From NCBI RefSeq assembly GCF_002366715.1, contig NZ_DFBS01000032.1, positions 77,686-141,685 on the forward strand: 64,000 bases of DNA, read 5' to 3'. The notes below the pieces were generated by a model. The model did no database searches, was not told where the DNA came from, and worked only from the letters and a program-made list of their open reading frames with translations. The position numbers were made by a program, and so were the translations under genes. Position 1 is the first letter of the stretch, and every line of letters begins with the position of its first letter. Source of the stretch: Halomonas sp. UBA3074. Lineage in GTDB: Bacteria > Pseudomonadota > Gammaproteobacteria > Pseudomonadales > Halomonadaceae. Of this stretch, positions 8,256-15,322 are shown one piece after another.

Positions 8256-9704
8256 ATGAGTCTGCGGGTTATTTTGCGCATATTGGGGCTGCTGCTGATG
8301 CTATTCAGCCTGACCATGCTGCCCCCAACGCTAATCTCTCTCTGGTTTCGCGACGGCGTCTGGAGTGCTTATATCAGCGGTATCGCTATTTCGGTGGCCA
8401 CCGGGCTGCTGCTGTATTTACCCAATCGACGTTCACAAAAAGAGCTGCGCATCCGCGATGGTTTTATTATCGCCGCCATGTTCTGGACGGTGTTGGCGCT
8501 GTTCGGCTCGCTCCCCCTAATGCTGTTTGGCGAAGGCTCGCTGAGTATCACCGATGCGGTATTCGAGTCGTTTTCCGGCCTGACCACCACCGGTGCCACG
8601 GTGATTACCGGCATCGACTTTTTGCCCGAATCGATTCTTTATTACCGCCAGCAGCTCCAGTGGCTGGGTGGCATGGGGATCGTCGTACTGGCCGTTGCCA
8701 TCCTGCCCACGCTCGGGGTCGGCGGCATGGCCCTCTACCGTACCGAGATACCAGGCCCTCTCAAGGACTCCAAGCTAACGCCACGCATTACCGAAACCGC
8801 CAAGGCGCTGTGGTATATCTATGCCACGCTCACCGTGGCCTGCATGGTGGCTTATATGTTGGCGGGCATGAGCTGGTTCGATGCCTTGAGCCACAGCTTT
8901 TCCACCATCGCCAACGGCGGCTTTTCTACCTACGATGCCAGCATTGGCTATTTTGATAGCGCCACGATTGAGTTGATCTGTGTCGCCTTCATGCTTATTT
9001 CGGCGTTCAGTTTCAGCCTACATTTCATTGCATGGCGTGAAAAAAGTTTGATGCACTATTTTCATGACCCTGAAGCGCGCTTTTTGATGCTTTTTTTGCT
9101 GGCCCTGATCGTCGTAACCGTGCTGTCGCTGTGGCTAACGGCCACCTACGATACGTTGCGTGGTTTACGGCACGGCGTCTTTCAAGTGGTCTCGGTCGCC
9201 ACGACCGCAGGCTTCAGTGTCGCTGACTTCTCCATGTGGCCAGGCGCCCTGCCCTTTCTGCTGTTTGTCGCCGCCTTTGTGGGTGGCTGTTCCGGCTCTA
9301 CCGGTGGCGGCATGAAGGTGATACGGATTATTTTGATCCTTAAACAAGGCATGCGCGAAATCATGCGCTTAATCCACCCCAATGCGGTCATTGCCGTCAA
9401 AGTGGGCAAGGTCAGCGTGCCGGACAGCATTGCCCAGGCGGTCTGGGGTTTCTTCTCCGTTTACGTCCTGCTGTTCTTTTTAATGTTAGTCGGGGTCATG
9501 GCGACTGGCGTTGATCAGGTAACCGCTTGGTCGACGGTCGGGTCTGCGCTCAACAACCTAGGCCCGGCGCTGGGTGAAGCTAGTACCCACTATGGTGATA
9601 TGCCCAGCCTCGCGAAATGGATACTGGTACTGGCCATGCTGTTAGGACGCCTGGAAATTTTTACCGTGCTAGTGCTATTTACACCCGCTTTCTGGCGGCG
9701 TTAA
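8256..9704 (+). CDS. trkH: Trk potassium uptake membrane subunit TrkH
   Basis: The 482-residue protein is the K+-conducting subunit, with about ten transmembrane segments and four P-loop repeats. Selectivity-filter-like stretches are visible: FSGLTTTGATVITGI, FSTIANGGFSTYDAS, VATTAGFSVADFS and the last one near GSALNNLGPALGE. The basic region before the third repeat and GGCSGSTGGGMKVIRI are also typical of TrkH. AGGAG lies eleven bases before the ATG. It forms a two-gene unit with trkA. Halomonads may encode a second channel, TrkI; the choice of TrkH over TrkI rests on linkage to trkA. Confidence 0.93.
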   Translation: MSLRVILRILGLLLMLFSLTMLPPTLISLWFRDGVWSAYISGIAISVATGLLLYLPNRRSQKELRIRDGFIIAAMFWTVLALFGSLPLMLFGEGSLSITDAVFESFSGLTTTGATVITGIDFLPESILYYRQQLQWLGGMGIVVLAVAILPTLGVGGMALYRTEIPGPLKDSKLTPRITETAKALWYIYATLTVACMVAYMLAGMSWFDALSHSFSTIANGGFSTYDASIGYFDSATIELICVAFMLISAFSFSLHFIAWREKSLMHYFHDPEARFLMLFLLALIVVTVLSLWLTATYDTLRGLRHGVFQVVSVATTAGFSVADFSMWPGALPFLLFVAAFVGGCSGSTGGGMKVIRIILILKQGMREIMRLIHPNAVIAVKVGKVSVPDSIAQAVWGFFSVYVLLFFLMLVGVMATGVDQVTAWSTVGSALNNLGPALGEASTHYGDMPSLAKWILVLAMLLGRLEIFTVLVLFTPAFWRR

Positions 9705-9748
9705 GCACGTCACGCCTGCCCCCTTATTGATCGATTTGAGAGCTGTTA

Positions 9749-11032
9749 ATGAACCAAGATGATACGTCTCACCAAGAAGCTTCTCAGCAAGCGAGTGAGC
9801 CACTGGCGCAAACGGCCAGCTCGCTGCCGGCCACCAGCGGGCCGTTAAAAACCTTCACGATTGGCGAAACCCGCTACACGCTGCTGGGAACGGCCCACGT
9901 GTCGGCGGAAAGCGCCGACGATGTGCGGGCGCTCTTGGCAAGTGACGCCTTTGATGCGGTCGCCATCGAGCTTTGTGATGCCCGCCACCACAGCATGTCG
10001 AACCCCGACGCCATGGGCGAGCAGGACCTGTTTCAAGTATTCAGAGAAGGCAAGGCAGGCATGGTCGCGGCGAGCCTGGCGCTCGGCGCTTTTCAACAGC
10101 GTATTGCCGATCAATCCGGCATTCAGCCAGGGGCTGAAATGCGCGCCGCTGTTGAAGAAGCCGGTCGTCTCAAGCTACCACTGCTGCTGGTTGACCGGGA
10201 TGTAGGCGTGACGCTGAAGCGCATCTATCGCAACGTACCGTGGTGGCAGCGCTTTTCGCTCTTTTCTGGGCTTATCGGCAGCGTGCTTTCTCGCCAGGAT
10301 GTCTCTAAAGAGGATATCGAAAAGCTCAAAGAGGGCGATATGCTGGAAGCGACTTTCAGCGAATTTGCCGCGGAGTCCGAAGCGTTGTATTCACCGCTGA
10401 TTCGTGAGCGCGACCGCTACATGGCGCTACGTTTAGCCGAAGAGGCGCCACCAGGGCGCTACCAGCATGTGCTGGTGGTGATCGGCGCGGGCCACCTAAA
10501 AGGCACCGGCGAACACTTGGAAGCCCCACTGCCCGCCGACCCTAAAGTAGAGCGCGAATCACTGGAAGCCACGCCGCCGCCGTCCAAACTGTGGAAAGCG
10601 TTGCCTTGGCTGATTACCGCGTTGGTACTCACCGGCTTCGCGATTGGTTTTTCGCGTAATACCGACCTTGGCTGGCAGCTGGTACTTGAGTGGTTCTTGA
10701 TTAACGGCATTCTCTCTGGCGGGGCGACCATCATTGCCCTGGCACACCCGGTGACCGTGATTGCGACTTTCTTTGCCGCACCGCTCACCTCGCTGAACCC
10801 CACTATCGGTGCGGGCTTTGTGGCCGCCGGGGTTGAGCTCTATATGCGCAAACCCAAAGTGCGCGATTTTTCATCGCTACGCCACGATGTCACCCAGTTG
10901 AAAGGCTGGTGGCAAAACCGCGTATCACGCACCCTGCTGGTCTTCATTCTGGCCACTTTGGGGTCTGCGATTGGTACTTGGGTAGCGGGGTTCAGAATCG
11001 CCGGCGCGCTATTTGGCAGTGGCAGCGCGTAA
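9749..11032 (+). CDS. TraB/PrgY family membrane protein
   Basis: A 427-residue protein with an N-terminal TraB domain (about 35-260) followed by a membrane part. Family motifs are LLGTAHVSAESADDVRALL near 46, IELCDARHH near 73 and the C-terminal VVIGAGHLKG near 247. After about residue 280 come four or so hydrophobic segments, as in the PrgY/TraB group from bacteria and archaea. Related TIKI proteins are proteases using GxxH and E residues; whether this protein is one is not known. It lies 44 bases after trkH and may be cotranscribed. Substrate and function are unknown. Confidence 0.85.
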   Translation: MNQDDTSHQEASQQASEPLAQTASSLPATSGPLKTFTIGETRYTLLGTAHVSAESADDVRALLASDAFDAVAIELCDARHHSMSNPDAMGEQDLFQVFREGKAGMVAASLALGAFQQRIADQSGIQPGAEMRAAVEEAGRLKLPLLLVDRDVGVTLKRIYRNVPWWQRFSLFSGLIGSVLSRQDVSKEDIEKLKEGDMLEATFSEFAAESEALYSPLIRERDRYMALRLAEEAPPGRYQHVLVVIGAGHLKGTGEHLEAPLPADPKVERESLEATPPPSKLWKALPWLITALVLTGFAIGFSRNTDLGWQLVLEWFLINGILSGGATIIALAHPVTVIATFFAAPLTSLNPTIGAGFVAAGVELYMRKPKVRDFSSLRHDVTQLKGWWQNRVSRTLLVFILATLGSAIGTWVAGFRIAGALFGSGSA

Positions 11033-11049
11033 ATCGACTATCGCAGCGC

Positions 11050-11853
11050 TTATTCCTCCCTGAGCGCTGCTTCTTGCTTGGCTAATAGGCGCCGCATCGC
11101 CGCGGTCGGCGAGTCGATTCTGTGATGCAGTCGGCTTGCCGCATAGCTATCGTTAAACACTTCAAAATAGTCATCCAGTACATCTGCCGCGCTGCTATCG
11201 CCGCCCTGGCGCAATAACTCGATCGCTACTTCCGCCGTGCACAAATGCGCTTTTGACGCCGGTTTGCGCAGCCGATAGCGCGTCTCTCGTTCAGTACTCA
11301 ACGGCAGTACGGGAAGCGGGTCAAGGTAAGCGCTCTTGCGAAACATCCGCCGTGCCTGACGCCAGGTGCCATCCAGAATGATAAATACCGGAATACGCGC
11401 CTGCGCTTTCGCCGCATGCACCGCTTCGATACTCACGACCCGATCCGCATAGTCGGGCTGGTCATCGGGGAAAATCACAAAGGGGGCATAGCGAGGGTCT
11501 TTCAACAGTGCTGCCAGCTGTGCATCCGGCGCGGTACGGTACCAAGTAAAGGTTCGCGTCTCACTAAGCACATCGCCAATCAAGCGACCGGTATTCGTCG
11601 GCTTGTAGTGCTCGATCGGATGCGTTAACAGCCATACCTGAGCAACGCTTTCCGCCTTCACTTGATAGGGGCACAAACAGTTTAGCGCCGGTAAATTGCA
11701 ACCCTCACAGCGCGTGACAAAACTGCCGCGGGCTTTGAATTCACGCCTGGGCGGACGCGGATGCTCCGCGGAAGACTCATGAGTGACGGTATCATGATCA
11801 AAAGAGCGATCGTTCAAAGCACTCTCATCAACAGAGCTTTCAAAAGCAGACAT
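11050..11853 (-). CDS. tapT: DTW-domain tRNA-uridine aminocarboxypropyltransferase (TapT type)
   Basis: This protein of 267 residues carries a DTW domain, the family of E. coli YfiP/TapT, which transfers the 3-amino-3-carboxypropyl group of SAM to U47 of tRNA. Visible are the Cys-rich N-terminal motif RCEGCNLPALNCLCPY, the HPIEHYKPTNTGRL segment, and the name-giving ILDGTWRQARRMFRKS. The start was placed at ATG 11853 because GGAGC precedes it; a longer frame reaches 11880 without support. The first 45 residues are acidic and low in complexity. It is convergent with the TraB-family gene, with only 17 bases between stops. Confidence 0.85.
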   Translation of the reverse strand: MSAFESSVDESALNDRSFDHDTVTHESSAEHPRPPRREFKARGSFVTRCEGCNLPALNCLCPYQVKAESVAQVWLLTHPIEHYKPTNTGRLIGDVLSETRTFTWYRTAPDAQLAALLKDPRYAPFVIFPDDQPDYADRVVSIEAVHAAKAQARIPVFIILDGTWRQARRMFRKSAYLDPLPVLPLSTERETRYRLRKPASKAHLCTAEVAIELLRQGGDSSAADVLDDYFEVFNDSYAASRLHHRIDSPTAAMRRLLAKQEAALREE

Positions 11854-11943
11854 CCGCGCTCCATAGGGTTGAACAACCAAGGGGAAAAGGGCGCAGAGTA
11901 TAAAGCAGGATATCGCTGGTCAGCTAGGTGCTTAACCATAAGG

Positions 11944-12429
11944 TCAAGACGATGAGAGGGAAGATAGCGAAAGCTTTTGGTCAATGCGTTCCAAGATGTT
12001 TTTCAAACTCAGCACTGACTCAATGGCAAGCATTAAAATAGCCGCATTTTTGTCGGGATCATCCGGGTATTCATGGGCGAAACGATTTCGCAGCATTCTA
12101 AGCGCTTGCCACTGCTCGCTATCTTCGATGTAGCCCAATTTTTCCAGCCGGTGAAGCTTGTCGAGCATGGGGCGGTCCTCATAGGGCTCCTGTAAATACA
12201 GCAGCACTGAAGGGAGGAGCCGCGTGCCAATAGCATCCTGTAATTTACCAAACCGAAGCACGAATTGATCCAGACTTTGAATCTCCGCATCACTTAGTAA
12301 CCCAAGTCGTTCACCGGTGAGTGGCAGCGATCTTTCCAAAGACGACAATGCATAGTCAATGAAACGACGATGGCGCTGACACTCCCGCCACGCATCCAGT
12401 AATCGATGCTGAGGAACATCTTGATTCAT
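11944..12429 (-). CDS. HEPN-domain toxin (HepT-like) of an MNT/HEPN pair
   Basis: A 161-residue, largely helical protein containing RNRFAHEYP near residue 120. This fits the RX4HXY motif of HEPN ribonuclease toxins exactly, with R, H and Y in place. In the studied HepT/MntA pairs the Tyr of this motif is modified by AMP transfer from the nucleotidyltransferase antitoxin; that mechanism is family knowledge. Its ATG overlaps the stop of the upstream nucleotidyltransferase gene as ATGA. A longer frame up to 12549 overlaps that gene and lacks a ribosome site. The protein is somewhat longer than DUF86-type HepT and shares little else with it by eye, so it may be a distinct HEPN subfamily. Confidence 0.75.
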   Translation of the reverse strand: MNQDVPQHRLLDAWRECQRHRRFIDYALSSLERSLPLTGERLGLLSDAEIQSLDQFVLRFGKLQDAIGTRLLPSVLLYLQEPYEDRPMLDKLHRLEKLGYIEDSEQWQALRMLRNRFAHEYPDDPDKNAAILMLAIESVLSLKNILERIDQKLSLSSLSSS

Positions 12430-12731
12430 AGCGGTATACCCGACTGCTCGGCGATACTGAATATAGGGGGAAAATGACCCCGGCCTGGATAGTCGATCAG
12501 CATATCGATTTTTTGCTCGCCCAACGCTTGCTGAAGTTGCACCTGACACCGCATTTCGGCCCGGACGATATCATTAACATCCTTCATGTCCGTGGTGATC
12601 AGTAGATCGATATCTCCGCCACGGCGACTGTCATCCGTTCGAGAACCAAAAAGTTTGACTCGCGCCTGAGCACCAAAGCAGTTTTTTACTGACTGAACGA
12701 TCATTTGGTGCTGATAGTCGCTCAAACGCAT
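12426..12731 (-). CDS. Minimal nucleotidyltransferase (MntA-like antitoxin)
   Basis: A 101-residue protein of the minimal nucleotidyltransferase fold. The signature is KLFGSRTDDSRRGGDIDLLI near residue 27, which is GS followed by nine residues and DxD, the Mg-ATP site. A third acidic residue, D in KIDMLI, lies about 45 residues later. ATG 12731 was chosen over the longer start at 12761 because AAGGAG precedes it by seven bases. The gene overlaps the HEPN gene by four bases, the standard antitoxin-toxin order for this class. The likely role is to neutralise the HEPN toxin by adenylylation. Confidence 0.8.
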   Translation of the reverse strand: MRLSDYQHQMIVQSVKNCFGAQARVKLFGSRTDDSRRGGDIDLLITTDMKDVNDIVRAEMRCQVQLQQALGEQKIDMLIDYPGRGHFPPIFSIAEQSGIPL

Positions 12732-12800
12732 AGCCGTTCTCCTTGCCTTCTTTTTCAACACACTAACTTATAAAGGCTAGCATATTTCCTCACCACCACC

Positions 12801-12853
12801 GTAAACCTAAAAAAACTCTAACGTTGACACCCAAAGCGCAACGTCGCTAAAGT
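12801..12853 (+). promoter_or_regulatory. Candidate bioB promoter with BirA-like operator
   Basis: GTAAACC (12801-12807), a 14-base gap and CGTTGAC (12822-12828) form an imperfect inverted repeat resembling the BirA box (TTGTAAACC, N14-16, GGTTTACAA), with five of seven bases matching in the right arm. The right arm overlaps a TTGACA -35 (12824-12829), spaced 18 bases from a TAAAGT -10 (12848-12853). Another half-site, GGTTTACA, lies at 12878-12885 just before the bioB start. Repression by biotin-loaded BirA is inferred. Confidence 0.45.
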
Positions 12854-12886
12854 CTCGTCAACTAATATAGATAAAAAGGTTTACAG

Positions 12887-13966
12887 ATGACCGTGCAACA
12901 CGAACAGTTCCCACACGAACAACGCCACGATTGGTCGCTAGATGAGATCAACGCGCTGTTCGCCCTGCCGTTCAATGACCTGCTGTTTCAAGCCCAACAG
13001 GTTCACCGTGCCCACTTCGATGCTAACGCGGTGCAGGTCTCTACCCTGCTATCGATCAAAACCGGCGCCTGCCCAGAGGACTGCAAATACTGCCCACAAT
13101 CCGGTCACTACAATACCCAGCTGGAAAAAGAGAAGCTGCTGGAAATCGAAAAGGTCGTCGAACAAGCCAAAGCAGCGAAAGAGGCAGGCGCCAGCCGGTT
13201 TTGCATGGGCGCGGCGTGGCGAAGCCCGCGGGATAAGGATCTACTGCTGGTCGAAGAGATGGTTCGTCAGGTGAAAGCCGTGGGCCTGGAGACCTGCATG
13301 ACCCTGGGAATGGTCGATGGTGAACAGGCCAGCCGATTGGCCACGGCGGGGCTCGATTACTACAACCACAACCTGGATACCTCGCCGGAGTTCTATGGCG
13401 AAATCATCACCACCCGCACCTACAGCGACCGGCTGGAAACGCTCTCCAACGTACGCGATGCGGGCATGAAGGTCTGCTCCGGCGGTATTCTCGGGATGGG
13501 TGAAGATGCCAAAGATCGTAGCGCCCTGCTGCAGCAGTTGGCCAAGCTCTCGCCGCACCCGGAATCCGTGCCGATCAATATGCTGGTCAAAGTGCCCGGC
13601 ACACCGCTGGAAAACGTTGAAGATTTAGATCCCATCGAGTTTATCCGCGCCATTGCGGTCGCCCGGATCATGATGCCGCAAAGCCATGTGCGGCTTTCCG
13701 CTGGTCGCGAGCAGATGAACGAATCAACTCAGGCGCTGGCGTTTTTGGCAGGCGCCAACTCGATCTTCTACGGCGACAAACTGTTGACCACCGGCAACCC
13801 TCAAGTGGATCGCGACCGTGCGCTGTTTGCCAAGCTGGGCCTGCACCCTGAGAAGCGTGAGACCTGCGAAAGCGAAGATACCCAAGCAGCACGCCTTGCC
13901 CAACAGGCACAGCAGCAAATGCACGCCGAACGCGTTGCCGAGCTGGCGGTAGATGCCAGTGTCTGA
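12887..13966 (+). CDS. bioB: Biotin synthase
   Basis: BioB (359 residues) is a radical-SAM enzyme that inserts sulfur into dethiobiotin. The 4Fe-4S cysteines are in GACPEDCKYCPQS (about residues 62-72). Other family signatures are GASRFCMGAAWR, the YYNHNLDTSPEFY segment, CSGGILGMGE, and RLSAGREQM with the Arg that binds the 2Fe-2S cluster. Length is normal. It is preceded by a BirA-like operator. In most relatives bioF follows directly; here only the first codons of bioF remain (see 13953-14078), so bioB now stands alone. Confidence 0.96.
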   Translation: MTVQHEQFPHEQRHDWSLDEINALFALPFNDLLFQAQQVHRAHFDANAVQVSTLLSIKTGACPEDCKYCPQSGHYNTQLEKEKLLEIEKVVEQAKAAKEAGASRFCMGAAWRSPRDKDLLLVEEMVRQVKAVGLETCMTLGMVDGEQASRLATAGLDYYNHNLDTSPEFYGEIITTRTYSDRLETLSNVRDAGMKVCSGGILGMGEDAKDRSALLQQLAKLSPHPESVPINMLVKVPGTPLENVEDLDPIEFIRAIAVARIMMPQSHVRLSAGREQMNESTQALAFLAGANSIFYGDKLLTTGNPQVDRDRALFAKLGLHPEKRETCESEDTQAARLAQQAQQQMHAERVAELAVDASV

Positions 13967-14078
13967 AGCGTGGCGAGAGCGCCTGGCCGATGACCGCGCT
14001 CAGCGAGACTCGTTCGCGGCGCGTGTCACTGCAAGCCGTCCAGGCCGTCGATCAGCACCAGTGTCTGTTCTGCCGTGA
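13953..14078 (+). pseudogene. bioF: Truncated 5' remnant of bioF (8-amino-7-oxononanoate synthase)
   Basis: An ATG at 13953 overlaps the bioB end by 14 bases and opens a frame beginning MPVSEAWRERLADDRAQRDS. The WxxRLxxxRAxR pattern and the position overlapping bioB are those of a BioF N-terminus. After about 20 codons (near 14012-14025) the similarity is lost, and the frame ends at TGA 14076-14078 inside the opposing LprI-like gene. No further bioF sequence is seen before cobB. BioF normally has about 390 residues and uses PLP to join pimeloyl-ACP and alanine. The identification rests on a short stretch and context. Confidence 0.55.
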
Positions 14079-14532
14079 CCCGCATCAGACATTGCGCGGT
14101 GGCAGGACTACCGCCGGTGCCGCCACCCCATTTCGCTCGCTCGAAATCGCAGCGAGCATCGCGGTAGCCGATCCAGGCACGTTGCATTGCCTTCAACGCC
14201 GGCACCTGTGCGGGTGCGTTCCAGCTCTGTGCCTCTGCCTCAGCGTCAGCTGAGGTGTACATCGCCATCAGGTCGCTGTAAGCAGTGTTCAACCGGTCGT
14301 CCCAAAACTGCCGCTCCCGATCTAGACAACCGCCCATCGCGATCGTCGTGGAACCGCCCTCTGTGTCGGCCATGCAGGCATTCGCGGATTCACCGACGCA
14401 GGCAAGCCGCGCGTCATCCGATGCGTCAGCAAGGCAGGACTGCGTGGCCTCATCCGAATAAGTCAAACCCTGCGCGGCAACACCGCCCGCCCATCCCATC
14501 ACGAAAACAATGCTAAAGATTGTGTTCTTCAC
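14026..14532 (-). CDS. LprI-like (DUF1311) secreted protein, probably acquired
   Basis: A 168-residue protein starting with GTG, preceded by AAGGA. It has a clear signal peptide (residues 1-21, ending VAAQ) and several cysteines suited to disulfides. The C-terminal half carries the DUF1311/LprI pattern: GGCLDRERQFWDDRLNTAY, then MQRAWIGYRDARCDFE and a late Cys. LprI of mycobacteria inhibits lysozyme; a similar protective role in the periplasm is possible but unproven. The sequence style recalls, from memory, proteins common in Rhodobacterales. The gene lies exactly where bioF is cut off, which suggests it arrived in that event. Confidence 0.72.
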   Translation of the reverse strand: MKNTIFSIVFVMGWAGGVAAQGLTYSDEATQSCLADASDDARLACVGESANACMADTEGGSTTIAMGGCLDRERQFWDDRLNTAYSDLMAMYTSADAEAEAQSWNAPAQVPALKAMQRAWIGYRDARCDFERAKWGGGTGGSPATAQCLMRVTAEQTLVLIDGLDGLQ

Positions 14533-14568
14533 GTGCTTTTTTCCTTGTGCCGACCGGGTCTCGAATTT

Positions 14569-15282
14569 TTAAGACAACAGCAAATTACCCTGCTGCTTCC
14601 AGCGATTGACCAGCGCCGGAACGCCTTCTCCGGCAGTGGTATTGATTGCCAGGACACCCGGCGGGCTGAGGTTATCCGCTTCCGGATCGACCAGTGCGCA
14701 GGGGGTATCGTAGTCGATGTAGGATAACAGCGATGCGGCGGGCATGACGGCCAGCGACGTGCCGACGACCAGCAGAAAATCCGCCTGACTCACCAGTTCG
14801 CAGGCTTCCGCAAATAGCGGCACCGCCTCTCCAAACCAAACCACGTCGGGGCGTAGCTGACTGCCTTTATCGCACACATTGCCCAGCTCGATACCGCCTT
14901 TGGGGAGCGGGTAGCGCATGCGTTCATCGACCGATGAGCGCGCTTTTAAAATTTCGCCGTGCAAGTGCAGCACATGGCGTGAGCCTGCCCGCTCGTGCAA
15001 GTCGTCAATATTTTGGGTAATGATACTGACACCGAAGCCACTTTGCTCGAGAGCAGCCAACGCCTTGTGCGCGGCATTGGGCTTGGCACGCCGTATCTGT
15101 TCACGGCGCTGGTTGTAAAAATCCAGCACTTGCTGGGGGTTTCGTTTCCACCCCTGGGGCGTGGCCACCTCTTCGACCGGGTGGTTCTCCCACAAGCCAT
15201 CGCTGGCACGAAAAGTTTTAATACCACTTTCGGCACTCATCCCGGAACCGGTAAACACCACCAAATGGGGGCTTGCTGCCAT
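14569..15282 (-). CDS. cobB: Sir2-family NAD-dependent protein deacylase
   Basis: A 237-residue sirtuin that would remove acyl groups from lysines using NAD+. Visible are the NAD-binding FTGSGMSAESGIKTFR, ITQNIDDLHERAG, the catalytic His in LHGEI, and VVGTSLAVMPAASL. The small zinc module normally has four cysteines between LHG and WFGE; here only one Cys (in NVCDKGS) is present, so a zinc-free variant is likely. Start has GAGGT at good spacing. It lies 40 bases downstream of aceK on the same strand and is probably cotranscribed. The classic bacterial target is acetyl-CoA synthetase. Confidence 0.87.
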   Translation of the reverse strand: MAASPHLVVFTGSGMSAESGIKTFRASDGLWENHPVEEVATPQGWKRNPQQVLDFYNQRREQIRRAKPNAAHKALAALEQSGFGVSIITQNIDDLHERAGSRHVLHLHGEILKARSSVDERMRYPLPKGGIELGNVCDKGSQLRPDVVWFGEAVPLFAEACELVSQADFLLVVGTSLAVMPAASLLSYIDYDTPCALVDPEADNLSPPGVLAINTTAGEGVPALVNRWKQQGNLLLS

Positions 15283-15322
15283 GGTTACCTCATCGTCACT
15301 GGTTGGCGACCTAAATAAAAAT

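Noticed and set aside
12429..12549. Longer N-terminus for the HEPN protein
   Set aside because: It would overlap most of the nucleotidyltransferase 3' end and lacks a ribosome site; the ATGA overlap start is better.
13967..14025. GAGCGC/GCGCTC inverted repeat after bioB as a terminator
   Set aside because: Only six base pairs, a 13-base loop and no T run; it lies within the bioF remnant and looks fortuitous.
14187..14516. Frame opposite the LprI-like gene
   Set aside because: Proline- and arginine-rich shadow of the opposite strand without a ribosome site or family features.
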